Assembly (NCBI GenBank): GCA_024362935.1
Contig: JANCRA010000001.1
Location: forward strand, 54,009,930-54,073,929
Direction of reading: 5' to 3'
Length of the DNA: 64,000 nucleotides
Source: Setophaga petechia
Taxonomy: Eukaryota; Chordata; Aves; Passeriformes; Parulidae
Under the pieces are notes generated by a model. The model saw only the letters and a list, made by a program, of their open reading frames with translations. It made no database searches and was not told where the DNA came from. Below are positions 1 to 13,804 of this stretch, in pieces (the stretch's first letter is position 1; each line of letters starts with the position of its first letter). A program made the position numbers and the translations under genes.

Positions 1-2360
1 AGTGACTTCATAACACAGAATTTCTCTAATGTTAAGCTGAATTCTGTTTGTCCAGTAGCATGGTTGCAGAGAGAGGATGATGATAACTCTTAGATCAGCA
101 GGTATTAAGATGCTGTTAAGTTCTTCTGTTGCACAGTAGTTCTCTACCTAGGAGGTGACAGTAACTTCTGTACATTCAGGATTCCTCCTGAGGTAAGAAT
201 TATGAGAGTGGGACTGAGCAGTACAAGGAACACAATGCTAAAAATCATTTAAGTGGAATTTCATAGTCACAGAAGACAGGCAGAGGTAGAGAGAAGGAAG
301 GATTGAGAGTCAAGTGCCTGTTTCCAGTCCCATGAAATTTTCATGTTGTGGCAGGTTTTGTTATTGCAAAAGGCATCTTCTAGTGCGTGATAGAGTGACT
401 TAATGTTAAAAATAAATGTGCTTAAAGCTTGTTTCCTTGTGCGTGGTGTCTAAAGTTATCAGACTGCCTCTTCTTTCATTGTTGTCCTGTCTCTCAGCTG
501 CATTTTTCTTCTCCTGTTCTTTACTTGATTTTCAGTCTTTGATGAAACTGACTAGATTTAGTTTGGAATAAATGGGGCGCCCATCCCAAAAATGCCAAAT
601 CAAACAAAAAAATCCCAGCAAACAACATGGTAATTAAGTAAAAAATATAAAGCTATGTAGAAAATTCAACTGAAAACATGATTTTGTGTGGAAGGCATGA
701 CTTCTTTTGCATTGTAGGGTGACGTGCTGCTAGGGTCAGGTGAGAGGGAGGCCATGGGTTGTTGCTTTGACATGTGCCTCTCCTGGGTTTGCAGACTGGT
801 TCATAACAATCACTTCTATTAGTGGTTCTGTAAGTAGGTTCATTTTTCTGAAGATGGAGTTTAGAAAGACAGAAATCAGGATCCCTTTAAGAAATAGACC
901 AGGTAATAGTTTGAAGTTCTGGTAAGGTCATATCTTCAGAAGCAGCCAGAATCAAAATTCTCTGTGACCTCCATGTGTAGCTGTAGCACACAATCATGTC
1001 TTGCTGCTTGATAGAAAATTTTGGTGGTTTTTTTAAGGACATAAGGTAGAAGGAAAAAAAAACCACCCAACCAGTTGAAATTCGTGGTGGGTAGTTTGAA
1101 GTGATTTGCATCTGCTAACTTTATGTGTCTTCTGTGTAGACTTTTTTGTGCGGATTGTGATCTGATGGCCTTTGGAAGTATGTTTCATTCTTGGAGCTAT
1201 TAACTGGCTTTCTCTGTATTGGACAGAGGGAATGCTTGATACAATTTTTATTTTAAAATGATCCTTTGGAACAGAGTGTGATACTTCATCATAATGGGGT
1301 GGCATTTGTGTTTTACGCTGTTTTGAGGGTGACTGTATGTTACCTTTCAGCCAGGGAGGAAAACAAAGATTGTCTTCTCTTGGTGTTGTAAACCAAAAGA
1401 AACATGGCAGGAGTGTATCTGGTATAGTTCCAAGTCTGGAACTTGGTGTTCTGTTATGTCCAAGACTCCAGGTAAGGTGAGTGCCTGATAAAGTTGGATG
1501 ATAAGGAAACAGAGAGCTTTTAATGGCATTTGCTACTCTGCTGCCAGTCTTGGGAGAAACTTAAAAAGTCAAAAGAGGCCAAATTTCCAGTTTAGTTTCT
1601 CTTCCTTCATCTAAGACTGTAGAAAGTGTGAGTGGTAGGATTTAGTGTGTTAGTTTCTATTACTCTACTAAAGGAAGGATTTCAAGTTAGCATTGTTTTT
1701 TTTTAATTAGGTTGTAGTTTTTTTAATTGAAAGCACTCAAAAATACATGAAAATACCAGGCATGTCAAGTGCTGGATGATGGATGTGCTTCGGCAGCATA
1801 GCAGCTTCTTGTATGTTTCCTGGCTCTTTCCTTCTGCTTCACCGTTTTGTTAGTTACATTTGGGTGATGAAAGTGGGTATGGTAAGCACTGGAGTGAAGC
1901 TGTAAATTGATTTTGTATTTAATTGATTATGGATCCAGAATAAACCATAATAGGCCTTGATTAGGTTCCATTATAAACTAGATCATATTTAGTTGTGAAG
2001 AATACCCTGTTTTGCCAACAGTCTTTTGATAGACTCTCCAATATATTAATTTGGTGTAATTATCATCAGTCATCTTTACTGTGTGTTTTTGACCACCAGC
2101 TTTGTTAGCTCTGGTTCTTATTAGCTCTTTGTACATTTAATCGCCTTCTCTGTCCAAATTTCTGCTTTCTCTAGAGTTACTACTTTATTTTTTACCTTCT
2201 TTTTTTAAAAGTGGAAAATACAGTTTCTTAATTTCTTCATTTTCTTCTCCCTTTCTCTATTCCAACACTTTTTGAAATGGTTTTCAGAGAAGATGCTCTA
2301 GGGTGCTGTCAGTTCTTCCCAACCTGAGCACCTGGTGAACAAGGAGACACAGACTGGTGC

Positions 2361-2377
2361 ACAGACAGACAGACAGA
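2361..2377. repeat. (ACAG)4 tetranucleotide run
   Basis: Four ACAG units followed by ACGG. Confidence 0.85.
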
Positions 2378-3857
2378 CGGCTGGCTGTCAGTAGCCTTTC
2401 CTCTTTGTAATTTGTCACTTTGGTATTTGTCACCTGCACAACTTTGCAGTCGTGATCTTTTTTTTTCCTTCTTCGTTTTTCTTCCGAGTCGTTGGTTACA
2501 CTGCAAAATAAGATAATTGCTTGGAGACTCGAAGCCACCTGTGGTGTGGTGCTTTTTTTTGTTTACGGTCATGGTCTTTGACTTATCTGTTAAATGTTTG
2601 AATTAATTTTGTCTGCTTGGCTCAGCTCTAGTTTCATTGGGCTTTTCTAATGAAAATGTCATGCATCATCAAGCCAAGCTTGGGTCTTGCAGGAACACAC
2701 AAGCTCATTGCTTTTAACTTTAACAAACTTCTATTGTTTACTGTTTTACTTGTTCTTTTGGGGGGACTCTCATGCTCCATTGCTCAATGAGACAAACCTC
2801 AGTGCATGTTGAATTCCTTGGCCAAGTGTACAGTTTCTTGTCATGAAATACCTTTCATTTTCCTATACTGAATTTTATGTGATTTTGTGTAATGGCAATT
2901 ATGATTAGTAGCTTTTTAGCAAAGACATTTTTCATGTGTGTTACTTCCAAGAAGTAGTTGGTGTGTTCCCATGCTTCTTTTCCCACATTTACCTTTGCTT
3001 TTAGAACAGCAATTTGTTAACAAAGAAAAGAAAACACAAATTTCAAGTCGACTGGTATTCTTGGCCTGTCAAATTGAACAATCATGAAGCATTAGTAAAA
3101 CCCAGCAATTAGCCTCCTTTCAAAACAGGGAGATAGCTCAAAACAAGGAAATAGCCAACCCGTTTTGGCCCAGACCCCACTAATCAAAAATAAAGGCATG
3201 TTTGGTTCTCCCAGTTAGTGATATCTAGAGGGATCTTACTGCCTCCCAGGTGCAGGCAGGGTGCTCCTGCAGCAGGCGGGGAAAGTGGCCTTCCAGTTAA
3301 TCCTTGCTCCGTTGACTCAACCTCAGCTCTGGCAACAGCATCCTGGATTTTCTATAGCTGTATCTTTGACCTCCCCCAGCTACCACATGCTGTGCTGTGA
3401 GAAGAAAAATGGGAAGGAGGATGGAGGTGACATCAGGGGAAGAAGGTTCTAGTAATTGACAGCTGGAGCTGGAAAAGGTCTTGAAAAGAATGGTCAAGGG
3501 CACTGCGGCTTCTGTGCAGAAAACAGTGCAGCAGGAAGAAACTTTTCAGCCTGAAGATGAGATGACTGAGAAAATGTCACTAACAAGTGGTGAGAAAAGG
3601 ATAAACAGAGACTACTTCTTCCCTTATTTTTCAGTAGAGAAGTCTCAGGGTGTGTCCAGGAGTGATGGTGGCGACTCAAAACAAATGAAAGGAGGTAATA
3701 CTGTGCACAAGATGTAAGTAAGGTGTAATTAAATAAGTACTTGCAGTGTAGGGGTTAGTAAAAGAAAAACTCAGTTTTAAGGGGTAGCTAACCCAAAGTA
3801 TTGCTGCTTGCTTGTCTTAGCTATTCTGTTTCCCTGAGGTTTTACTTCAGTCACAGT

Positions 3858-3917
3858 TGGAGATGGGATGCTGGGCTGGATGGGCTCTTTCTGTCCCATT
3901 GTAGCCATCCATTTGTT
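3858..3917 (+). mobile_element. Possible ancient sauropsid CR1/MIR-like 3' tail
   Basis: GGATGCTGGGCTGGATGGGC, then a CTTTCTGTCCCATTGTAGCC block and a TTTGTTC end, resembles the conserved 3' tail of old reptilian CR1/MIR-type elements (a ...GGGCTAGATGGGCCTTTGGTCTGACCC... pattern). Only about 60 bases align, and the family cannot be fixed by eye. Confidence 0.4.
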
Positions 3918-6900
3918 CAGTTCTGACTCTGTTATTTTAGTATTACTTATATGGGGGTGAAAAAGGATCTGATATTCTGTTTGTGGTTTGATGCAAAGGA
4001 GCTGAATGACCTCAGGAGATCATGAAGGGCTGCCTTCTTCTGCTAGGAATGTGTGCATACAAGGAAGGGTAAGAGCTGCTGGTGGAAAGCAAGTGGTGAT
4101 CTTTAAAAATCAAAAGCAAAAAGATTCATCACCATTTTGTTTCCAGGCAGTGCTGCAGGAATGTGTAGGCATGGTCTTACAGGATGAGTATTCAGAGAAG
4201 GAATAACAATGGATCATACCAGTTCAAGTGAAGCAGAGACCCCCTGAAGCCTGCTGGATCCTGGTCAAGTAAGGCTTTTCCTGTGTACCCAGCTTGACAG
4301 CTGACTGTGTAGGGGTGGAAGATGAAGGAGCTCAAGTGCTGCTGTGCTGCAGCAATCCCAGTGTGCTAAATGACTGTTTAGCAAATGGGAGAGTGCTACA
4401 GTCAAGGGTGACTTAACGTATGCTTAAGGCCCCTCTTGAGTTTCTTGAGAAAGAAGAATGATGCAGAGGCTGCAGGCAATTATCTTTGCTTCTCTCTTTG
4501 CTTCTCATTCTTCAAATCCTGCTCTGTGGATCAGCTGCATGAGGTGACTTCCCTCCAGGGCCATATTGGTTGATTATTCTTTCAGTATTTTGGAGGGGGG
4601 GGAAAAGTTTCAGCAATTCCTAAACAAACTCTGCATAGTACACTAGCATCAATATCTTGTTGCTGTCTGTATTTAGAACTAGTGACTTTAATTTAGTTGA
4701 TTATTACTGTAATGGAGTTGTAATCATATTTGCCTTACCTACTTGGGCATGGACTGAGAAATAAGAATTGTGCAGTTATCAATAAATAGCACAGAACATG
4801 ACAAAACTAATTTTTAATCCTTTCTGGTGGAGCAAAACAGATTGCTGCAGTTCAAAGACAAGTATGTGAACACAGACGTGTATCTAGGAGATGAAGACAG
4901 ACTTCTGAAATCTTGTTTATTTAGTGACATCATTGCCTTATTTCCGTGTTGTCTTGGAAAGTGTTCTGAGTAATTTGGGGTCCTAGTGTTGTTGTTAAAG
5001 GTGAGATAATGATGAAGGGAAAAGTTGTGCTGTACCTTTGCTTATAATTATAAACTAGCTACCATGGAATTTTGATTGTCCAGGAGTTGGAGCAAGCAGC
5101 CTACTTGCTGTATAAGCTTTTTTGTTGTGGAGCCTCTGGACAATTCTTTCAAGAGTGTGGGTTTCTGGTTGTTTTTCTCTGTATGTTTGTATGTCTGTGG
5201 TGGGCTGGTGCTGAGCTCTTGCCTCTTATCCGTGATTGAGATCAAAATTGTGTGTCACATGCATGGATAGTCACTGTGATTATCCACTACTAAGTGTTGC
5301 AACACACAAACCCAGAAATCCTGGATGCTAGAAAGAAATAGTTCCTCTGGCAGTTGCAATATTTGTGCAGCTGTTCCCACAGATGTTTCTTCTTTCTTGA
5401 CTTTTTTTTTCTTTTTTTAATTTCTCCTAAGAATAAGCAAACCGAGGCAGAAATGTTAAAGGGCCTGCCTGGAGAAAGAGAGAAAATGCAATACCTTTTA
5501 GTTTGGACATAGTAATTTACGTTCTTTCAAAATGACTGTGAATTCTTACTTTGTTTGCCAAGTCCAAAGCCTGCTTAGGCTTTGCAGAGCTGAATGGAAG
5601 TGTCCTAAAATAGGAGCTTTGCCAATAGACTTTGAGAGTAAGAATCTGCTTGGGGTAATTTGGGATCTTAATAGCATTGCTGGAACCCAAATGGACCCAA
5701 CTTTGATGTCTATTTTGCTCATTTCAGAAGTGAATAGGAAACATACTGGTCAGAAAACGTGTTCTGACAGAGCCCTGCCCTGTGGCTAGGAAGTGAAATT
5801 TTGGAATGAAAACATCATAGCAAACACCCCCCACCCCCCCAGTCAATAATTGATTGCAAGATTGAGGACCAACTCTGTTTGTATGTAAGATGCATTTGCT
5901 CAGCTGTTTTGAAAAAAGCAAATACAGTTCTGATGTATGACAGTGGGAGGTCTTGAAGGTGCTATTTTAAGTACAGCTGAAGTAAAAATTCTTTAGAAGT
6001 CAATAAATTAATTGAAATGTAAAACATTAACATTTGGTGCATGATGGAGTGTCACCATCATGAAGGGGTTTCACCTTCTCCTCCTAGAATACAGGGCTCA
6101 AATTGGAATCAGTTAATCACATACTCCAGAAAAGTTTAATAAATGATATTTAGGAAAATGCGTATTTTTATAAACAGAAATCTATGTCTTGATGCCAGCA
6201 GCTTTCTTAGGTTGGGTTTTTCCCTCGGGGTTCACAACTGAGTAAGCAGGAAGAAGCTCTGAGAAGGCACACATTGTAAGTAGCGTTTTTGAGTAATGAA
6301 AACCTATGAAAAAACAATAAATATCTGTCTTTAAGTGTACGAGACCTGGTGCTTTTGGGCTGTTTAGTTTTCCACATAACCTGGTATGTGTGTGATGGCT
6401 GCTGCCTGGACTTCACTAGCCATGCTCGAGTCCTCTTTCTTCAGAAAAACTCAGACCTGGCTTTGTGTATTCTGTGAAAATGAGAAAGCAGCCGTAGACT
6501 CTACACATAAAAATGTCAGATGTGTAAACACAGGGACAGAACTGAACTATTTTGGGCTTGTAAGGAGTAAATTGGTGTAGCCTGTCCATGAGTGTGCTGC
6601 AATGAAAGAAAGAAATTCTAACAGAGTAAGGAGTTCCTGAGAAGCCTTGTGACTGCTGCATTGGGGGTGAGGGGAAATATTAAAATAGCTGTTTTGATGA
6701 TGTTTTTTCTGTCTGAGAGTAACTATGTTGCTGACTTCCACAGGGTTTTAGAAGTTTGGCTTAGTGAGTAGGGAGATCCTTTCCTGTCCTGCCTTTGTCA
6801 TATGTGGACAGCTGGGAAAAATAAGTCTAGTTCTGAACAATGGGAACATTTTACAAGTATTGTAGGATGGGCCAGGATAAAAATAAAATTGACATCAACG

Positions 6901-6965
6901 TAGGACCCTTATTATTTTCACTGTGATGATTCTGTCCTGCAATGAGTCAACTATTAATTAATTTA

Positions 6966-7160
6966 ATAGAATCATAGAGCTATTTAGGTTGGAACAGACC
7001 TCCAGTATAATTGAGTCCAATTTTTGAACACCATTCACTGTGCTGACTAACCACAACACTCAGTGCCACATCCAGTCACTACTTGAATGCTTTTAAGGGA
7101 TAGTGACTTCACTTCTTTCTTTCTAAACAGCATCACTGCTTTTGAAGAATTTCCTAGGTT
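6966..7160 (-). mobile_element. CR1 LINE 3' end, antisense
   Basis: The + strand begins TAGAATCATAGAGCTATTTA and continues GGTTGGAACAGACCTCCAG, the reverse complement of the CR1 3' terminus. It then follows the usual antisense CR1 order: a TGAGTCCAA block, then CTCAGTGCCACATCCAGTCA near 7060-7080, then GGATAGTGACTTCACTTCTT, and finally a TTTGAAGAATTTCCTA block near 7141-7156. Many substitutions indicate an old insertion. The insertion is truncated on its 5' side. Confidence 0.85.
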
Positions 7161-7377
7161 TTAGCAGTGATGTTACAATTATGGCCTCCTGCCATGGTGA
7201 TTCAGCTCCTGAATTGGCCAGCTGGTATTACTGGTAGGATTTACCACACTGGGAAAGGGTTGTTGGCTCTGCCCTCTGCAGTGGTCAGTGGCTCTTGGTA
7301 TGGGAGTAGTTGGTCCCTTGAAATGCTGCCTTCTGCCAGATGTGAGGGGACAGGGACACTTGTGGCAGGGACAGCTA

Positions 7378-7392
7378 TGATGATGATGATGC
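7378..7392. repeat. (ATG)5 trinucleotide run
   Basis: Five perfect ATG units in CTATGATGATGATGATGCTG. Confidence 0.85.
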
Positions 7393-10300
7393 TGTGAGCT
7401 GGGGAGCTTGGGGGCTTCTCATGCACACTCTTCAAGTCTCTTGCGTTTGGCTGTTCTCCTGTTCAGTGTGTGCTGAATTCCCAGGTGCTGAATTCCTGCC
7501 TCTTGGTGTCACAGAGCTCTCAGTGCACTCAGCTGACGCCAGGAAAGGACTGAAGCAGCCAGTCGGGTGTGCAGCACGTGGCATGTTCAGTGACAGGACT
7601 GTTTATCACCTAACGAGATTAAGGCTCTGTGCAGCCCTGCTGGACAATGCATGTGGCTCTGACTCCTTTCCTTGGCAACTGGGAAAGTGCAGAAGGCAAC
7701 TTGGGCATAGGCATCATCCTCTGCCAGCAGTGGAAATAAAATCCTGAATTCTCTCTGACTCCCTTCAGATGTTTGTATCATGTTTGATGGTGTCACTTCT
7801 GGGACACTGCTTTGGAGATGTTCATCTCCCAGCACCCACAGGAAGGCTCTGAAACGTGAGTTTTACCATTTCTTACTCTCGTAGGGATTGCTAGAAAAAA
7901 TTGCAGATTAGCCAAAACAACATAACAGGTATTGTTAGTCCACGTATGACCAGACAGTATTTTGTACATTATTTAGGTGTCCAGTTAGTAATGAAGAAAT
8001 ATTGTGCATTACCTGTGGAAATATCCAAGAAAGGAAATAATTTCTAGTCTGGCATGGGTGGGTCTGTGTACCAAGCCTACAGCCTTTTTGGAGGGGGAAG
8101 GAAGGATTCATAGCTCAGAAGAGATATTTTGTAGGAGGTTATGCTGCTCAAAATGCACACCTGGGTCAAGCCTCTGGTGTCCTATGAGCTTAGACTTTGA
8201 GGAAAAGTTAACTCTGGTAACTGAGCTCACCATTGTGGCACTATGATGGCCCAGGAAGGAGCTGAATACCCTCCTGTGCCTTGAAGCTGAATGTCTTAGG
8301 CTGGAGGGATTGTACAGAAATCAGCCAAAACTCAGTGACTGAGACCTGTGATCACACTCAGTTATGAACATAAGTTAATTCATACTGAATTTTCTAATAC
8401 TGTAAAGTATCCAACAGCTTTCCATATAATCTGACTCTTATGGGGGGAAAAATATGGTAGCTGTGATAACAGTGTATTCAATGAGTGGTTTGGTTTTGAG
8501 CTGCCAGAACATTGCTATTCTTTTTGTACTTTCTCGTTGGAGAAAAAGTTTAGAAGTTTTCTTCTGAGTCGTGGAGGTGCCTCATGTTGGACTGTGTGTG
8601 TCACAAGTTTCCCCTGTGTCATGTACCTGAAAAAGAGAATCAGTAATGTGTGTGCTGTGTCATGTTCTGTGCTGACTCATATGGCTCCTTCTTCTCTAGC
8701 TGAGGATGAGAGGTCCATGGTGAGAGATGGTTTGCAGGTACTTCATGCAAAGCAATCTTGTACTCAGAAAATTCACGTGATGCTTCTTGTGAAATCTGTG
8801 TCTTTCTCTCATGGAACACTTTTTACTGTGTTACTGAGCTTTGTTAGGTATTAGGGAGTTTCCTAGAAACTTGAAAATCAAATAGCAGATTTGCATGGGG
8901 AGATTGCTGACAGTTTCAGACACTGTATCTTGAGTATTGTCCATGGCATGACAGTACAGCAGTCTTGGATGCCTACTTGGAAAATACTTAGTGTGGAGCT
9001 GTAGTAGGAAAGTCTTCTGTAAATTAATGTGAAGTTAGTATCTGTGCTTAAAAAATAGGATGAGAACTTGAACTCAGGAGCAAGCTGTATGTGCTGTTGG
9101 AGGTCCAGAAGAAGTAGATTTTAGCTTTTTTGGCATCTGATATATAGATCGCAGGCAATGAAGGGTTGAGGTCTTATCATGAAACTAAAAAGATGATTTA
9201 TTGGAAATGCCAAGAAGTCAATCACAGAGCCTAATAGGCCAGTTAAACAAGCTTTTCAGTTTGAGTATGTTTAAAAGCAGGGAGGCTTGAATGGTTCTTG
9301 TTGATAAACTTGGATGCCTAGACAGATTGCTTGGAAACTGATAAGAGCTAATAGTTTGTTCTGAGACTTAGTGAAATTGGAACAAGAAGAAAATGGTTTT
9401 TTGGCTAGTCTGTCATTTGCAGATTTTTTTTTAGGCTAATAAGGTAGGAAAAAGTAAAGTAGTGTGGAAATTGGGACACAATCCTGTAATTTTCCCCTCT
9501 TTAACAAGCCATTAAAATTTAACAGAGCTCTTTGGAGAACGTTTTTAAATTCTGACTTGTAATTTTTTTGGTGATGGTAGTACTGAAACACCTCTACAGA
9601 TGGTGTTTCATCTCTACAGAGCAAATGGGTGTTTAGCTGAAAGCTATTGTGAAAATATGTTAGTATTGACCAAGTTGTCATGAAAAGGTTACAGAATTCT
9701 AAGATAAAGATACTCGTTTGCCTTCCTGGGACAAAAGAGCACAGGGTAAAATTGCTGATGGCTTGGAGTGGTCTGAGTGCCATTTTTTTGCTGGCACTGT
9801 TTAATGTACTGTATGATGTAGCATATATATGTTAATAAAACTGTCAGTTTAATTGGTTTCAATTACCTTTGGAATAATAAAAAAAGCTTTACTATTAAGT
9901 AGCATCTCTCATTAAGACCTTTGAGTTAATTTGTAACAAGAGAATGGTTGTTTATTTTTCATAATAAATGTGAATTTTGTGAAGCAGCAAATAAGGGATG
10001 GAAAAATTTCTCATTGTAAGGTGTTCTAGAGAGGGGGAATAATACCAAAGTACTCTCCTTTGAGCTGGGGAATGGGGAAGGAGGTTTTTAAACATTTGCA
10101 CAGGACAGGATTGAATAACCTTGATACAAAGTGTTCTTGTTCAGATAAAAAGCCATGGACGAGGTGGCAGGGATTTTTGTTGTATGTTTTGTGTATTTGT
10201 AGATGCATCACAACTACTTTGGCTTAGAGATCCTCAAAAGACAGTCCTAGATCTGTTTTTGCCAGTTCCTGCTAGTTGCATCTAGGCTTAAATTTGGCTT

Positions 10301-12198
10301 TGTGAGTAAATTACAACTTTTTTGTTTGACTTGGCACCGTTTCATCTGCTAACAAATGACTTTCAGATGTTTGTGATTGGTTCTTGTTGCCATATCATTA
10401 TATTTTTAGCGTTAAATATTTTCTTATGCACGGTCTAAAAGTGCTTAATTTTCTAGTTGTAATGTTTTTCTACCAATTTATCTTTTGTCACCCATTGGTC
10501 TGCCATAGGCACTGCTGGCTTATTCTGAGAAAATCTTGTAAAATTATCATGATTTGCAGAGACATAAGTGAATGTAGCTGTCTGCAAAACTATGTGTAAG
10601 AATAGGGTTTTACAAAACTCTGCTGAAAATGAATTGTGGAATCTTGAAAACATATTACAGGAAAAATAAGACACTTTGAGTTGTCTCCTCAAAAAGTGTA
10701 ATTGTTGAACTGTTTGAAAAATTATTATTCTGGATTTTCCACTGAGATGAAAAATTTTAGTGGAATTATGAACTATGTCATTTGCAGAGCTGAAGGTGGG
10801 CAGGAATCTCCTTGGTAGTAGAAAATCAGTAATTCCATTTCTTTTCCAGCTTTTGTGGCACTTGATTTCACTTACTCAAGCTGTCACTTAATGCATTTGC
10901 TGCTTCTTAATTGTCATGCTCGATGTCATTTAGTAGTGTGAATATGTGACTCCACACTGCTGTTAGACTTTTTAAGGCATTTGTGAAAGGGAAATATTGA
11001 ATGTGGACAGTTTGCAAGTGTTCCCTTGAAAGAAAATAAATTCTCTACAGTCAGCAGACACTAATGTCGTGTTATTGATCACAAACACCAAGCACAACCA
11101 AGCAAAATACTGTATTTTGTCTTGCTGTAGAACTTGGGAAAACATGGCATGGTTCAGGGTGGTATTTTACAGAAATGCTTCATTGATTTGAGCATGTGGG
11201 ATGGAGGAATGGAAAGTTAAATAAAGTGATTGAAAATGATCTTAAGTGTTTTAGTGCCTTGAGAATTTTTCTTAAATGTTATGGTGAGCTTGAAACTGCT
11301 GCTTTTTTTTGAGCAATGATGGAAATGGGTTCCCCATTGTTTCAGTTAACTATCCACAGTTTCCTGTTATCAGTTGTGATATGGTGCAAAGTTTTAAAAG
11401 CCACATAAATAGACTTAAGCATTAAAGAAATTATAAAGTACGTTATGAATGGTTCAGTCACTTCTCAATTATTAATAAGATCTTCAGGATAATTTGGACT
11501 TTTTTTGCAGAGTTGTGCCAATTTTGTGGTGGTTTTTTTTCAGCTAAAATTTACGAACTGTGTATCAGGAAAGTTTTAATTGCTGTCAAAGTACAAAATA
11601 CTCTTGTAAGCTGGTGTGATGGCTAAATACAATATTCTATAATAGGGGCAGATTTTTATTATTCTTGACTGACCTGTTTTGGGTGTGAAGGGCTGGCAAA
11701 TGAAAAAAGTCTTCTGCAGATGGCAGAGGACAAGCTTCCAAGAGCCTTTTTGTTTATAAGTACCTGAGAGCTGGGTGGAATTGCAGATTCCATGTATAAT
11801 GGACCTGAAGAAATTATGTTTCATCGCTGTGTGTGGGAACAGGTTTAACACAAGAGAGGGCTCTGAGAATTTCATCAGCAGGTTTAGGATATGTTTTCCT
11901 GTATGGTGAAATTGTGGGCCTTTTCCACTGAGCACCTCCTATTCTCTCTCAGTAGCAGGATGTTTTGCAGTTTTGCCACAATTGTTTTCAGACAGATTCT
12001 TAAAAATTGCCTGAGACCTTAGAGAACCCAGTGGTTGCTGTGCAGAAAACTGGGAACACTTGGGTGTGGGTTTTTATGTGTCTCCAGCACTTTCTTGGAC
12101 TTACTGTTGTTCAGCATGTTGACCCTGCTGCAGAGGTTGGTGGCAGCAGCTCCATGATCCATGCTATTTTACCATTATATATTGGCACATCTTTCTTT

Positions 12199-12211
12199 AA
12201 AAAAAAAAAAA
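12199..12211. repeat. Poly-A tract, 13 bases
   Basis: An uninterrupted run of 13 A, with no recognisable retrotransposon body beside it. Confidence 0.85.
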
Positions 12212-12760
12212 GCTGTCACCATTGGACTAATTATTGATGTTGTTTTATCTGAAGTGTTGCTGACACTGTCTTGTTGTTCTGTTTGCATGAGGGATCTGGT
12301 TCATGACTAGATCTCTTTGCTCTGGGCTTTTGATAGCTCAAATTATTTTTCCCTGAAGAAAGCTTCCATTTATATTGTGTTCAATATCTGAGACCAAATA
12401 AACAGGCAGAAAAAGTATTGCTGAGAAAAAAGGCAACACATACTAATTAAAGAAGAATCATGTGAGCAGAGTAAAGTAATCTGAGTATTGAGTCAGTAGT
12501 GAGTTGAAAAATGTGCAACAGTTTTGTGGTAATTCCACTCGTTTGTGACAATCTGCAGACTGAAAGAGGAAAACTTCCTGCAAATGAAGTCATGCAGTTC
12601 ATGGAATACAAATTATTTTAATTGTTCACAGGTAAAAATGCTTATCATTGTTGCTGTTTTGTCTATCACAATCCACAGGTTTGTTCATATGCTTGATCTT
12701 TCAGTTTGACCTGTGCAGGGTAGGTGATGTCATAATACAAAACAGTATGAAAGTGGGATG

Positions 12761-12782
12761 ATTTCTTTCCATAGAAAGAAAT
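12761..12782. other. 9-bp perfect inverted repeat with 4-base loop
   Basis: ATTTCTTTC pairs with GAAAGAAAT across CATA. One such motif could arise by chance in 64 kb. Confidence 0.6.
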
Positions 12783-13469
12783 TAATTAGGGAGATGGTTT
12801 GTAGAATTATTACTTCAGCTTTATGTTTATGGAATTTTTGGCTGGATGACAAAAATGTTTTGAGTGCTATTCAGGGCACCTTTTTATAGTACAAATTTGG
12901 ATGCAGGTGTAGATCATGGGCGAGCTCAGTTTGTGTTGAATGGTGTACATGGATTTCTGGCTCTGAAGAAATTATTTGCTTTCAGAGGAGTAGTCCTCAC
13001 TTGAACTCTTGGAGGCTTTTGCTGTGCAGCAGAAAGGTGGTGCTTGTTTTTGTTCTCTGAACAAGGGGCTGTCTGCTCACTCAGGCTTGTTGTGGGAAGG
13101 AAACTTTGGTTTCTGTTGCTGCCAGTGATACTACAGATGTATTTCTTGAGCCACTGATGTGTGTGTCTTAGTGAGCTGATGTGTGTCACCCTCCCCCCCA
13201 AAGTTGTTTTTGCTCCTTGCTGTTTGCACCCTTCCAACATTTGTGGAATGTTTTGTGTTCTTGGCTGTCAGGGTGTCAGTCCGACCAAATGCTCATCTCC
13301 ATTCCCCTGAATGCCTGCCAAGCCAGCTTTGTTGTTTCCAGTGGAGAAAAATGGAACTTGGTAAACAAGATGTTGATGTATTGATATGGCATATTATTTT
13401 TCTTATTGAATTGGAAAGCAGGTTTGCAAATAGCTTGTTATAAATTCCACTACTAGGGAACTTAGTGGA

Positions 13470-13491
13470 AGAAAAAATATATATTTTTTCT
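13470..13491. other. 22-bp perfect AT-rich palindrome
   Basis: GAAAAAATAT is followed directly by ATATTTTTTC, and A/T on either side extends the symmetry to 22 bp. Confidence 0.8.
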
Positions 13492-13786
13492 GTATTCCTT
13501 CCAGGCTATTTTTATCAGAGAAGGTAAATAGTATTTTTCAAATGTGACTCTTCCAAGAAATAGGTCAGAGTTGCAGGGTCTTCTCTGTTTATTCTGTCCT
13601 TCAAATGTGATTTTTGCAGTTCTCCTGAGGATCAGATTGTGTAATAAATCTTAAAGGCAAGCTGTCTGTCTGAGAGCAATCACCTCACTGCCTTGGGATA
13701 GGAAAGGAAAATTCATGTTAGTTTTGACAAAATCTGAGTTTTGCAAATTGTTCCATCACTTCCAAATTACCACTATCTGAGCCTTC

Positions 13787-13804
13787 TTTTTTTTTTTTTT
13801 TTTT
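13787..13804. repeat. Poly-T tract, 18 bases
   Basis: An uninterrupted run of 18 T. No LINE or SINE body is recognisable on either side, so I cannot say whether it marks a retrotransposed tail. Confidence 0.9.

Noticed and set aside
1787..1798. Twelve-base match (GCTTCGGCAGCA) to the start of U6 snRNA
   Set aside because: The sequence before and after does not follow U6, and no promoter or terminator fits. Treated as chance.
3481..3725. 78-codon ORF followed by GTAAGT, resembling an exon with a donor
   Set aside because: No recognised protein similarity and no convincing acceptor in front of it.
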